From Thermoplasmatota archaeon (GTDB taxonomy: Archaea; Thermoplasmatota; Penumbrarchaeia; Penumbrarchaeales; Penumbrarchaeaceae): 7,712 bases of DNA. Under the pieces are notes generated by a model that saw only the letters and a list, made by a program, of their open reading frames with translations, searched no databases and had not been told where the DNA came from. Position numbers and translations under genes: made by a program. The stretch lies in the NCBI GenBank assembly GCA_030595585.1, contig JAUVCY010000075.1, forward strand, positions 1 through 7,712. Reading direction: 5' to 3'. Of the stretch, positions 1 through 6,671 are shown in pieces (position 1 is the stretch's first letter; every line of letters starts with the position of its first letter).

Positions 1-657
1 CTGGGCAGGCCCGCAGCGGTTGTCACATCCCTTGTGATGATATTCTTCAACTCCCTCTCCGGAACGATAGAGAACCTGAGGTCGAAGAAAGTAAAACTGA
101 TCCAGAGCGTTCTCCTGTTCGTGCCGGCCCTTCCGGGACTCTTCATTGGTTTCCACATCCTCACCTGGATGGAGGAGGTGAACACGGCCTATTTCGATAT
201 CCTTTTCGCACTTCTTCTCGTGGGAACCACAGTCAATCTTCTGCTCTTTCGAAAGAAGGGAAAGGATGGAAATGGTAACGAGAACATCCCGTGGTACGGA
301 TATCCACTTTCATTCGCCGCCGGACTGTTGTCATCGTTATTCGGAATAGGCGGAGGTGTGATCTTCATGCCGCTTTTCGTCTCGTTTCTCGGGTGGGACG
401 TGAAAAAGAGCGCTGCCACCTCGCTGTTCATCGTTGCAATGATGGCCTCCTTCCGAGTGCTGGTTGTATCTCCGGACGGCCTGGACCCATTGATAGTGGT
501 ACCTCTATCGATCGGGGCGGTGATAGGAGGTCAGATAGGCCCCCGCCTGCATGGGGTATTGAAGGGAAGAACGATACTGTACATCCTGGGTGGGGTACTA
601 TCGCTTATTGCAGTAATGATGATACTAAGCGGCATTAACGGACTGCTACGTATCTAA
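1..657 (+). CDS. TauE/SafE (TSUP) family membrane permease, 5'-truncated
   Basis: The reading frame is open from base 1, so the gene starts upstream of the window; 218 codons are visible before TAA at 655-657. The protein is very hydrophobic, with about six or seven membrane segments (visible residues roughly 1-20, 34-54, 65-83, 101-131, 137-156, 162-183, 191-211). It shows the internal duplication of the TSUP family: an ATSL-like helix with NSLSG at visible residues 9-21, and in the second half FGIGGG at 114-119 followed by AATSL at 138-142. The matching GxGGG of the first half should lie in the missing N-terminus, probably about 40 residues. Family members move sulfite, sulfonates, sulfoacetate or other small organic anions across the cytoplasmic membrane; the substrate cannot be read here. 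A GTG/ATG pair at 34-39 could look like a start, but it sits inside a conserved helix and is not one. The gene ends tail-to-tail with scpB. Confidence 0.88.
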   Translation: MGRPAAVVTSLVMIFFNSLSGTIENLRSKKVKLIQSVLLFVPALPGLFIGFHILTWMEEVNTAYFDILFALLLVGTTVNLLLFRKKGKDGNGNENIPWYGYPLSFAAGLLSSLFGIGGGVIFMPLFVSFLGWDVKKSAATSLFIVAMMASFRVLVVSPDGLDPLIVVPLSIGAVIGGQIGPRLHGVLKGRTILYILGGVLSLIAVMMILSGINGLLRI

Positions 658-1316
658 TTGCCATCGTCCAACACGTCAGGAGCATTTTCCTCTTCCGCCC
701 CATCAGGGGCCTTCTCCTCCGAAGCGGGGTCTCCCTCCTCCCCGAAATCCTCCAGGTTCTTTCGCTCCACGTTGGAGAACAGCGCCCTCTCCTTGATGAA
801 CCCCTTGATCTTCTTCCTCGAGATCGAGTCGATGCCGAAGGACTCTGCGAACTTCTGCGTTGTCGTGAGGACCTTGGTACTGCCGTCCTTCCTCGACCTT
901 ATAAGCCCGAGGATCAAAAGCTCGCCAACGTGATCGTACACCTTGGACCCATACATCTCAACGAGGTCCGACTGCTTGACCGGCTGGTGATAGGCGATGA
1001 GGGCGGCGGTCTTGAGGACCTTCCGCGGTATCTCGGGCTCGGCCAGTTCTGTCACCCTGTGAACGTAACGCTCCTTCAGCCGAAGCGTGAACTTCTTTCC
1101 CGCCTTGATAACCTCAAGGGAGGTATCCCTCCGGCCGTAGGCGCTCGAGAGCTTCTTGATATAGAGTCTGATAAGCGCCAGGTCGAGGCCCGTGGTATCG
1201 GAGATCTCCTCCGTGGATATGGGCTTTGCAGCCGAGAAGAGGGCTGCCTCGACAAGAAGCATGGGGGGGAGCTCATCCTCCCTTGTTTCGGATCCCTCCT
1301 GGTTCTTCCGGGTCAT
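654..1316 (-). CDS. scpB: Segregation and condensation protein B (ScpB)
   Basis: 220 aa, the accessory subunit of the SMC condensin complex; ScpB dimers bind the kleisin ScpA and modulate SMC head engagement. Two winged-helix domains are recognisable: about residues 15-88 and about 96-165. The second carries the strongest family signature, LKTAALIAYHQPVKQSDL (101-118), followed by GSKVYDHVGELLILGLI and a TTTQKFAESFGID motif (151-163), matching the usual 'TT..F...FG' end of ScpB. After residue 190 comes an acidic, low-complexity tail rich in E, D, A and P. Its start is backed by an AGGAG site 7 nt upstream (1324-1328). It lies 17 bp after scpA and is the last gene of the operon. Its TAG stop overlaps the stop of the convergent permease. 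Length is typical for the family. Confidence 0.93.
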   Translation of the reverse strand: MTRKNQEGSETREDELPPMLLVEAALFSAAKPISTEEISDTTGLDLALIRLYIKKLSSAYGRRDTSLEVIKAGKKFTLRLKERYVHRVTELAEPEIPRKVLKTAALIAYHQPVKQSDLVEMYGSKVYDHVGELLILGLIRSRKDGSTKVLTTTQKFAESFGIDSISRKKIKGFIKERALFSNVERKNLEDFGEEGDPASEEKAPDGAEEENAPDVLDDGN

Positions 1317-1323
1317 CTATCTT

Positions 1324-1328
1324 CTCCT
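1324..1328 (-). promoter_or_regulatory. Ribosome binding site of scpB
   Basis: On the minus strand the short scpA-scpB gap reads AAAGGAGAAGATAG before ATG. AGGAG is a good match to the anti-Shine-Dalgarno sequence with 7 nt spacing. It supports the ATG at 1316 as the true scpB start and co-translation from the smc-scpA-scpB message. Confidence 0.7.
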
Positions 1329-1333
1329 TTGGA

Positions 1334-2368
1334 TCAGGTGTTGAGGTTGTCGGGGACACCCTTCTTCTCGACGATGATCTCATCTGGCCTCTTCAGTTTC
1401 ACATCCAGGCCGGCCTTGACCTTATCAAGGTTCTGGTCAAGCTCACCCACGTTGAGATCAGGGGACGCCTGCCCGGCCTCCAGGTTCTTGATGTAGATCT
1501 CACCGAAGGGGAACCTCCTCTGCCACACCTTGATCCTCTTCTGATTTGCAAGGTGCAGAAGAGAGACGAACGTTGTGGTATCGTCCAGTTCGAACCCTTC
1601 ACTGATATCCGATAGAGGTATCGGGTGTCCGTTGAACTTGTTGATCCTCTGCCAGGTGAGCCTGATCTCCTCCTCCGGGTTCTCCTTGTACATCTTTCTG
1701 TTGATGAGGGAACGGTTCAGGAGATCGATATTTCTGGATACCTCGGATCTCCTCTTCTTCGCCTCCTGAAGGAGCTCCACCTCGTCGCTGACGTCCTTCA
1801 GGGCATCCAGAAGGTCCACGAGCGTTACGGGCCTGTCCCCTTTGTGGAGTATCGATTCGGAGATGACCGGCTCCCGGTCGTTGATGATCTTTCTTGTGAC
1901 CTCGAAGGTCTCATCATCCTCCATCCAGTCGTAGAACGGCTCATCGTGGAAGGCCTCCTCCTCATCCCCCATCTCCGCCTTTATCAGGGTGTTGTTGCTC
2001 TTCATCAGGTGGACCGTATAGGCCATCCTTATGAGCTTCCCGGTCACCATGAGGTCGATCTGGTCCTGGCTTCTTATCTTCTTGATGAAGAGCTTGCAGA
2101 ACCTCAGGATATCCACATCCCACGGGTCCAGATAATCCTCCACCGCCAGCTCAAGGATCATGGCTATGGACTTTGAATAGGGCTCCTTGATGGTGACGTG
2201 GACGCCCTCCTTCATGTCGTGCAGAACGCCCAGGTACGTATCGAGCCTCTGGTACATGTCGCCCTCATCCTGGATGAGGGATTTATGGAAAAGGAGATGC
2301 CTGAAGACCTCCTCCTCGACATCCAGTGTAAGCTGTCTGGGGGCGTTGGCCGCCTCGCCTCTGATCAT
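1334..2368 (-). CDS. scpA: Segregation and condensation protein A (ScpA), kleisin
   Basis: 344 aa kleisin subunit that bridges the two SMC heads and recruits ScpB. The hallmark kleisin segment is seen as YLDPWDVDILRFCKLFI (79-95), the archaeal version of the DPxDIDL motif. The mid-protein RPVTLVDLLDAL (179-190) matches the usual 'PVTLeeLl.AL'. A C-terminal winged helix follows at about 235-295, ending FVSLLHLANQKRIKVWQRRF.FGEIYI, the part that contacts the SMC head. An acidic stretch at about 131-156 links the N-terminal part to the middle. About 50 residues follow the winged helix, so the protein is longer than the roughly 250 aa usual for bacterial ScpA. The ATG overlaps the smc TGA as ATGA (2365-2368), with a GGAGG site 6 nt upstream inside smc, so translation is probably coupled. 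Confidence 0.92.
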   Translation of the reverse strand: MIRGEAANAPRQLTLDVEEEVFRHLLFHKSLIQDEGDMYQRLDTYLGVLHDMKEGVHVTIKEPYSKSIAMILELAVEDYLDPWDVDILRFCKLFIKKIRSQDQIDLMVTGKLIRMAYTVHLMKSNNTLIKAEMGDEEEAFHDEPFYDWMEDDETFEVTRKIINDREPVISESILHKGDRPVTLVDLLDALKDVSDEVELLQEAKKRRSEVSRNIDLLNRSLINRKMYKENPEEEIRLTWQRINKFNGHPIPLSDISEGFELDDTTTFVSLLHLANQKRIKVWQRRFPFGEIYIKNLEAGQASPDLNVGELDQNLDKVKAGLDVKLKRPDEIIVEKKGVPDNLNT

Positions 2369-5300
2369 GTTCGGCCTCCCTTTTGCACCTTGGCCTTCTC
2401 CTTCTCTTTTCTCTTTGCGGCCCTGGATGCCTTCTCGTAGGCATCCACCTCCTTCAGGTCGACCTGGCCAAGGACGACGGAGTCTCCGTTTTGGATCGTT
2501 ACACCGTAAAGGTGGTGCGCCTCCTTTAAACTTATCTTCCTGAGAGAGATCATGACGAATTGAGCGAACTCGGAATTCTCCTTCACCATCTTGGCGATGA
2601 TCTCCGCGTTTACCGCATCAAGGTTCTGATCCACCTCGTCCAGGAGGTAGAACGGGGATGGGTCCCACGCCTGAATGGAGAATATGAACGCCATGGAGGT
2701 GAGGGATTTCTCTCCGCCGGAGAGCGCTTCCAATCTGGTCATCTTCTTTCCAGGGGGTTTCACGTGGATGATCAATCCTCCTGATAGGGGGTCCTCTGGT
2801 CTCTCCAGCTCGAAATAGGCCTCACCCTCTCCAGAGATATGGGCGTAGATCTTCCTGAAGTTCTCGTCTATGCCCTCGTATGCCTTGATGAACTCCTCTT
2901 TTCTCTTGCCGTTGATCTCATCTATGATCTTGTCAAGCTCCAGCTTCTCCTTCTCAAGGGCCTTGAGCTCCTCCCCTATCTCCTGTTTCTTGGCATGTTT
3001 CTCCTCGTATTCCTCAAGCGCCCTGAGATTGACGTTCCCGGCGTTCTCCAGAATGGATTCCAGCTGTCTTACATTCCTCAGGAGATCCCTCTCGCTGTCA
3101 TATGGTGGATCCCCTATATCGATGCCCTGGAACCTCTGAAGCATTCCCAGGATCTCGGCCAGCCTGTCCTCGGCCGTTCGAATATTTGTCCTCTGGGTGA
3201 TGATGATGCTCTCCTGCGACATCGCATCCTTCCTGGCGTTCTCCTTGTTGGCCAGGTTCCTCTCGGCTTTCCTGTTCAGCTCACTGAGGCGGTCGTAGAG
3301 GCCTTTAGTCTTCTCGCTGATGGAGCCGAGGACGGTCTCAAGCGCCTTCACCTCCTTCTGGGAACGCTCCTCTCGAACCTTTGCACTTTTCTCCTCGGAG
3401 CTGGATGCCTCCACGGATCTGGCGATCTCCAGCACCCTCTTTTTAAGGCCTTCTGACCTCTCGGAAAAAAGCGTAAGCTGTGCCCTGTCCTCGTGGGTCT
3501 TCTCCGTTATATTGGCCTTTTCAAGGCCGAGTGAGTCCAGGCTGGACCTGAGCTCTTTGAGGGTGTCCCTGATCGCCTTGGGGGTGTGTTTGTCCAGCTC
3601 CTCCGTTAATTCGTCCCTCTCCTTTTTTCGATCCCTGACCACACCTTCAACTTGCTCTATCTCCTCATCAAGGGCCTTTACGCCTTTGGATAGATCTTCT
3701 ATCTCCTTGACCCTCTCCTTTTCCTCACCAGATCTCTCACCAAGCTGCTCTCTTGACGTTTCAAGCGTCTCCTCAAGGCCTTTGATCCTGCCCTGTCCCT
3801 GGGTCTGTTCGGAGGTGATCGATCTTATCCTGGCCTCAAGGTCGTTGACCTCCTCCCTGACCTGGTTCAATCTGGTTGTGAGCGAATCCGATTCCGCCGT
3901 CTTTTCCTGCAGCTCATCGGATACGTTCTGCAGGTCTCCCCTGCTCTTGGAACCGAACCCCTTCCGCCCCCTCTTGCCGGATAGGCTTCCTCCGGTGATA
4001 TCCCCCCCCGCCCCGGCTATCTCACCGTCGAGGGTGACAAGACGTACCCCGCCCATAAGCTTCCTCAGGGATGCCAGGTTGTCCACTATCAGCGTGTCGG
4101 AGAAAACCCACTGGAAGGCCGCCTCGTACACGGGGTCATAGGATATCAGGTCCACCGCGAATCCTCTGACAGAGGGGTCGTCCTTGATCGTCAGCGATCT
4201 CGCTCCCGGCCTCCGGGTGGAGAGTTTGTTCAGGGGAAGGAAGGTGACCCTTCCAGCCCTCTTGGCCTTCAACCTCTCGATGCAGGACGACGCCACCGAA
4301 TCGTTGTCCACCACCACGGCCGAGATCCTCCCTCCCGCAGCGACCTCCAGTGCGGCCTCATACTCCTCTGGAACGTCCCCCAACTCGCCTATTGTGCCGT
4401 AGATGCCCCTGATCTCACCTCTATCCCTCGCGGTGAGTATCTCATCCACGGCCATCGAAACCCCCTTCTTGAGCTTCTCGGAGGTCTCCACCTCCATCTT
4501 CAAGGTCGTATAGAGCCTGTTGAGCCTGGTCACCTCCCTCTCGAGCTCTTTCGTCTTGATGATGAGGTGTTTCTCCTCCTCCCTGGCATCCATGTAATCT
4601 TTTTGCAGTTTCTTAACGTCTACCTCTTGGGCACTTTTTTTAGCCTCTTTGAGGTCTCCTTCCAGCTCCTCGATCTCGTACCTGAGGGTTGAGATCATCT
4701 GCTGTATGTCGGACAGTGATGTGCCTTTCACCTCCAGCTGGGCCCTTGCCCTGTCCCTTTCCAATACCCTCTCCGAGAGAAGGTCCCTCTTCTTTTCGAG
4801 CTCCTTGGAGATCAGTGTGATCCTGCGCCTCAGGTTGAACAGTTCATCATCCGAGCTGTCCTGCTCTTTTTCAAGCTCCTTGACCTTCCTCCGCTGTTTC
4901 TCCAATTTGGACTCGACCTTCTTGACCTTCGCAACGGAACCCTCGATCTCCTTTGCGAGGCGGGCCTCCTTCTTCACGATATCCTTGATCTCCTCGCTGC
5001 GAACGCTCTCCTCGTTGCCAAGTTCAGAGATGATGTCCTGCGCCGTCTCGATGATATCCCTTGCCCTCATGAGCTCGAGCTTCGCCTCATCCAGTTTCTC
5101 CTTCAGTTTCTTTCCTTCCTCCCCTGTGATCTCATCTATCCGGGCTCCCACCTCCTTCATCTCCCTGTCCAGTTCCAACCCGATCGATTCGATCTTTCCA
5201 ATATCGGTCCTGAGCTCCAGCTTCCTCTCATTGGCCTTCGTGATCGCCCTGTTATAGCTGTCTATCTCCCCCTCCACTCCCTCCTTTTGAACGTGAAAAA

Positions 5301-6063
5301 GGGTCGATTTTGAGACGTTGATCTTATTTTGAGCCTCCCTGTATTTCTCCGCCTCCTCCTTCTCCTTCTTCAGCTCCCTCAGGCGGTCCTTGAAGAAATC
5401 AAGCCTCCACCTTATGTTCTCCATATTCGTCTCTGCCTTGTTCCTCTTGTTGATCGCCACCTGGATCTCATCGTCATATCTCTTTATCCCCGCGATGTCG
5501 TCGATCTCCTCCCTGACCTTCATCGGTGTTTTGCTTATGAACTCGTTGATGTGGCCCTGCATGACGATATTGTAACCTTCGGCTGAGAGGTGTGCATGTG
5601 AGAGGATGTTCTCGAACTCGTTCTGGGATGAGCTCTTGCCGTTCACATAGAAATATGATAGCGTCTGATCGGGGTCCGAGGTTGATATCTTGATCACCCT
5701 CGTCAGCTCAACCTCATCGTTGTCCCTGGGGATAGTTCTATCCTGATTATCAAAGACGAGGGTGACCCTGCACTGCTTGGCCGCTTTCCACCTGTCGTTT
5801 CCATGGAAGATCAGGTCCTGCAGCCTCTTCGCCCTGACCATCTTTGAGCTTCTGGGGCCGAGAACGAACAGGATGGCATCCGCTATATTGGATTTGCCTG
5901 ACCCGTTGGGGCCAGTGATCCCCGTGAAGCCTTTGAATATGGGGATCTCGACCTTCTTCCTGAAGGTCTTGAAATTCTCCATTTTTATTCGCTTTAGATA
6001 CAACTGCCCACCTGCTGGATATCCTACTTTCTCCAGGATAATCCCCTTTAGCGTGAATCCCAT
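2365..6063 (-). CDS. smc: Chromosome segregation protein SMC (condensin ATPase)
   Basis: 1232 aa, full-length SMC. N-terminal head: Walker A GPNGSGKS at 51-58 and Q-loop NIVMQGHI with Q169. A first coiled coil runs about 195-530. The hinge spans about 533-695, starting near GIYGTIGEL and ending with GEIAGAGGDITGGS. A returning coiled coil spans about 705-1085. C-terminal head: signature LSGGEK (1114-1119), Walker B FYLLDEVD (1138-1145), D-loop with DQNLD, then VMISLRK (1170-1176), where the H-loop histidine is replaced as in other archaeal SMCs. A lysine-rich tail follows about 1205. Head ATP binding and hydrolysis drive loading and movement on DNA; the hinge dimerises. The start is uncertain: the ATG at 6063 gives 20 extra residues before the usual LYLKRIKMENFKTF opening, whereas a TTG at 6003 has an AGGTGGG site just upstream and would give 1212 aa. 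First gene of the operon, with its own promoter. Confidence 0.97.
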   Translation of the reverse strand: MGFTLKGIILEKVGYPAGGQLYLKRIKMENFKTFRKKVEIPIFKGFTGITGPNGSGKSNIADAILFVLGPRSSKMVRAKRLQDLIFHGNDRWKAAKQCRVTLVFDNQDRTIPRDNDEVELTRVIKISTSDPDQTLSYFYVNGKSSSQNEFENILSHAHLSAEGYNIVMQGHINEFISKTPMKVREEIDDIAGIKRYDDEIQVAINKRNKAETNMENIRWRLDFFKDRLRELKKEKEEAEKYREAQNKINVSKSTLFHVQKEGVEGEIDSYNRAITKANERKLELRTDIGKIESIGLELDREMKEVGARIDEITGEEGKKLKEKLDEAKLELMRARDIIETAQDIISELGNEESVRSEEIKDIVKKEARLAKEIEGSVAKVKKVESKLEKQRRKVKELEKEQDSSDDELFNLRRRITLISKELEKKRDLLSERVLERDRARAQLEVKGTSLSDIQQMISTLRYEIEELEGDLKEAKKSAQEVDVKKLQKDYMDAREEEKHLIIKTKELEREVTRLNRLYTTLKMEVETSEKLKKGVSMAVDEILTARDRGEIRGIYGTIGELGDVPEEYEAALEVAAGGRISAVVVDNDSVASSCIERLKAKRAGRVTFLPLNKLSTRRPGARSLTIKDDPSVRGFAVDLISYDPVYEAAFQWVFSDTLIVDNLASLRKLMGGVRLVTLDGEIAGAGGDITGGSLSGKRGRKGFGSKSRGDLQNVSDELQEKTAESDSLTTRLNQVREEVNDLEARIRSITSEQTQGQGRIKGLEETLETSREQLGERSGEEKERVKEIEDLSKGVKALDEEIEQVEGVVRDRKKERDELTEELDKHTPKAIRDTLKELRSSLDSLGLEKANITEKTHEDRAQLTLFSERSEGLKKRVLEIARSVEASSSEEKSAKVREERSQKEVKALETVLGSISEKTKGLYDRLSELNRKAERNLANKENARKDAMSQESIIITQRTNIRTAEDRLAEILGMLQRFQGIDIGDPPYDSERDLLRNVRQLESILENAGNVNLRALEEYEEKHAKKQEIGEELKALEKEKLELDKIIDEINGKRKEEFIKAYEGIDENFRKIYAHISGEGEAYFELERPEDPLSGGLIIHVKPPGKKMTRLEALSGGEKSLTSMAFIFSIQAWDPSPFYLLDEVDQNLDAVNAEIIAKMVKENSEFAQFVMISLRKISLKEAHHLYGVTIQNGDSVVLGQVDLKEVDAYEKASRAAKRKEKEKAKVQKGGRT
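2375..2379 (-). promoter_or_regulatory. Ribosome binding site of scpA, inside the end of smc
   Basis: Minus-strand GGAGG lies 6 nt before the scpA ATG and within the last codons of smc. With the ATGA start/stop overlap it points to translational coupling that keeps SMC and ScpA output in proportion. Confidence 0.7.
6007..6013 (-). promoter_or_regulatory. Possible ribosome binding site for an alternative TTG start of smc
   Basis: Minus-strand AGGTGGG followed by CAG and then TTG (6001-6003). AGGTG is a typical archaeal Shine-Dalgarno core at 5 nt spacing. The TTG lies exactly where SMC proteins usually begin (M/L-YLKRI). The upstream ATG at 6061-6063 has no clear Shine-Dalgarno sequence. Both starts remain possible. 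Confidence 0.5.
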
Positions 6064-6090
6064 CCCGCTGTGAGCACAATGTAACTATAG

Positions 6091-6104
6091 GGATATATAA
6101 ATAA
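6091..6104 (-). promoter_or_regulatory. TATA promoter of the smc-scpA-scpB operon
   Basis: Minus strand reads TTATTTATATATCC, a strong archaeal TATA-type box in an otherwise moderately GC-rich context. Its centre is about 35 bp before the ATG at 6063, placing transcription start around 6070-6074 with a very short leader to that ATG, or a leader of about 70 nt to the TTG at 6003. It sits between repeated TAACTAT elements. Confidence 0.65.
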
Positions 6105-6118
6105 CTATGAAACATAGT
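6104..6118. repeat. 15-bp perfect inverted repeat abutting the smc TATA box
   Basis: ACTATG-AAA-CATAGT, with 6-bp arms and a 3-bp centre, directly upstream of and touching the smc TATA box, where the BRE/TFB contact lies. A direct copy of TAACTAT lies on the other side of the box (6082-6088), 20 bp from the copy at 6102-6108. The arrangement looks like an operator, but no regulator is identified. Confidence 0.5.
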
Positions 6119-6194
6119 GGAAATCGGCCGAGATCCGCCTGAAATGTTCGAGGAGAGGTATCGGGAGCGGTCACTGCGGATATCTGGTTTCCCT

Positions 6195-6542
6195 CTAATC
6201 CTCCTCTTCATCCTCTTCATCCGGCTTCTGCCCGTCAACGAGAAGGTCTCCAAATGCGATCTTCTCAATGGTCTGCGCCACCCATAACCTGCTGGTGTGC
6301 CTGTCGACATCCTCCCTTATCCTGAGCTCCGATTCAAGCTGCATTCTGACGAGGTGGAATCTGTGATCGCCGATCTTGTCGTCCTCGACTATCCGTTCGA
6401 TATTGGCTGGAAGTCTCATGGGGTGATCGATCACCTCTGCGATCAAGATCAACAGTTGGGGGACCTTTCGTGGCGCCTCCCCTCCATACAGCACTCCAAG
6501 CGTCTTGCGGGTCCTTTCGTCTATCCGTTCCTTGGACTTCAC
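6195..6542 (-). CDS. Small acidic-tailed helical protein, function unknown (possibly UPF0147-like)
   Basis: 115 aa beginning at GTG; minus-strand GGTGAG lies 3-4 nt upstream (6546-6551), an in-frame stop lies just above, and no other upstream start codon fits. A TATA box at 6571-6582 sits about 34 bp from the start, the same spacing as for smc. The protein is predicted helical throughout with no signal peptide or membrane segment, and ends in an acidic tail (DEEDEEED). By eye, 'AEVIDHPMRLPANIERIVED' and the later 'DRHTSRLWVAQTIEKI' resemble the 'EVInD..VPrNIR' and 'HtRTliW.ivs.LE' portions of the archaeal UPF0147 family, but the match is weak, and that family is of unknown function too. It precedes smc by 131 bp on the same strand with no visible terminator between, so partial co-transcription is plausible. 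Confidence 0.75.
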   Translation of the reverse strand: MKSKERIDERTRKTLGVLYGGEAPRKVPQLLILIAEVIDHPMRLPANIERIVEDDKIGDHRFHLVRMQLESELRIREDVDRHTSRLWVAQTIEKIAFGDLLVDGQKPDEEDEEED

Positions 6543-6570
6543 CAGCTCACCGGATACCTGAACCCACGAC

Positions 6571-6582
6571 GTTTATTTATCC
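6571..6582 (-). promoter_or_regulatory. TATA promoter of the small gene upstream of smc
   Basis: Minus strand reads GGATAAATAAAC, an archaeal TATA-like box centred about 34 bp before the GTG start at 6542. It would start a transcript near 6550, just at the GGTGAG ribosome site, so the leader is probably very short. It lies back-to-back with the promoter of the divergent FAH-fold gene. Confidence 0.55.
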
Positions 6583-6639
6583 TTATCTAAGGTCCATCTA
6601 CTTTTGAACTTGCCCGGTTTTTTCATATACCCCATGGAA

Positions 6640-6655
6640 ATGGTATATATACCAT
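6640..6655 (+). promoter_or_regulatory. Palindromic TATA promoter of the FAH-fold gene
   Basis: ATGGTATATATACCAT is a perfect 16-bp palindrome containing the TATA box. The box centre is about 25 bp before the A of the ATG at 6672, the textbook distance from TATA to transcription start, and there is no Shine-Dalgarno sequence in between, so the transcript is probably leaderless. A related half-site, TATACCCCAT (6626-6635), and the NcoI-like palindrome CCATGG (6632-6637) lie immediately upstream. A repressor or autoregulator site overlapping TATA is an inference. Confidence 0.65.
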
Positions 6656-6671
6656 AGAACATCGGCTTTCC

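Noticed and set aside
658..933. Plus-strand serine-rich frame after the permease stop
   Set aside because: It is the antisense of the scpB acidic tail and second winged-helix region; scpB in the opposite strand has clear family motifs.
3320..4141. Long serine/leucine-rich frame antisense to smc (about 270 codons), plus similar ones at 4649-5257 and 2839-3456
   Set aside because: They mirror the coiled-coil codons of smc (Glu/Lys/Leu read backwards as Ser/Leu/Phe), show no domain features, and lack promoters or ribosome sites.
5750..6310. Minus-strand frame of about 186 codons across the smc 5' end and the gap upstream
   Set aside because: It overlaps the conserved Walker A region of smc in another frame, and its translation is arginine-rich with no family features.
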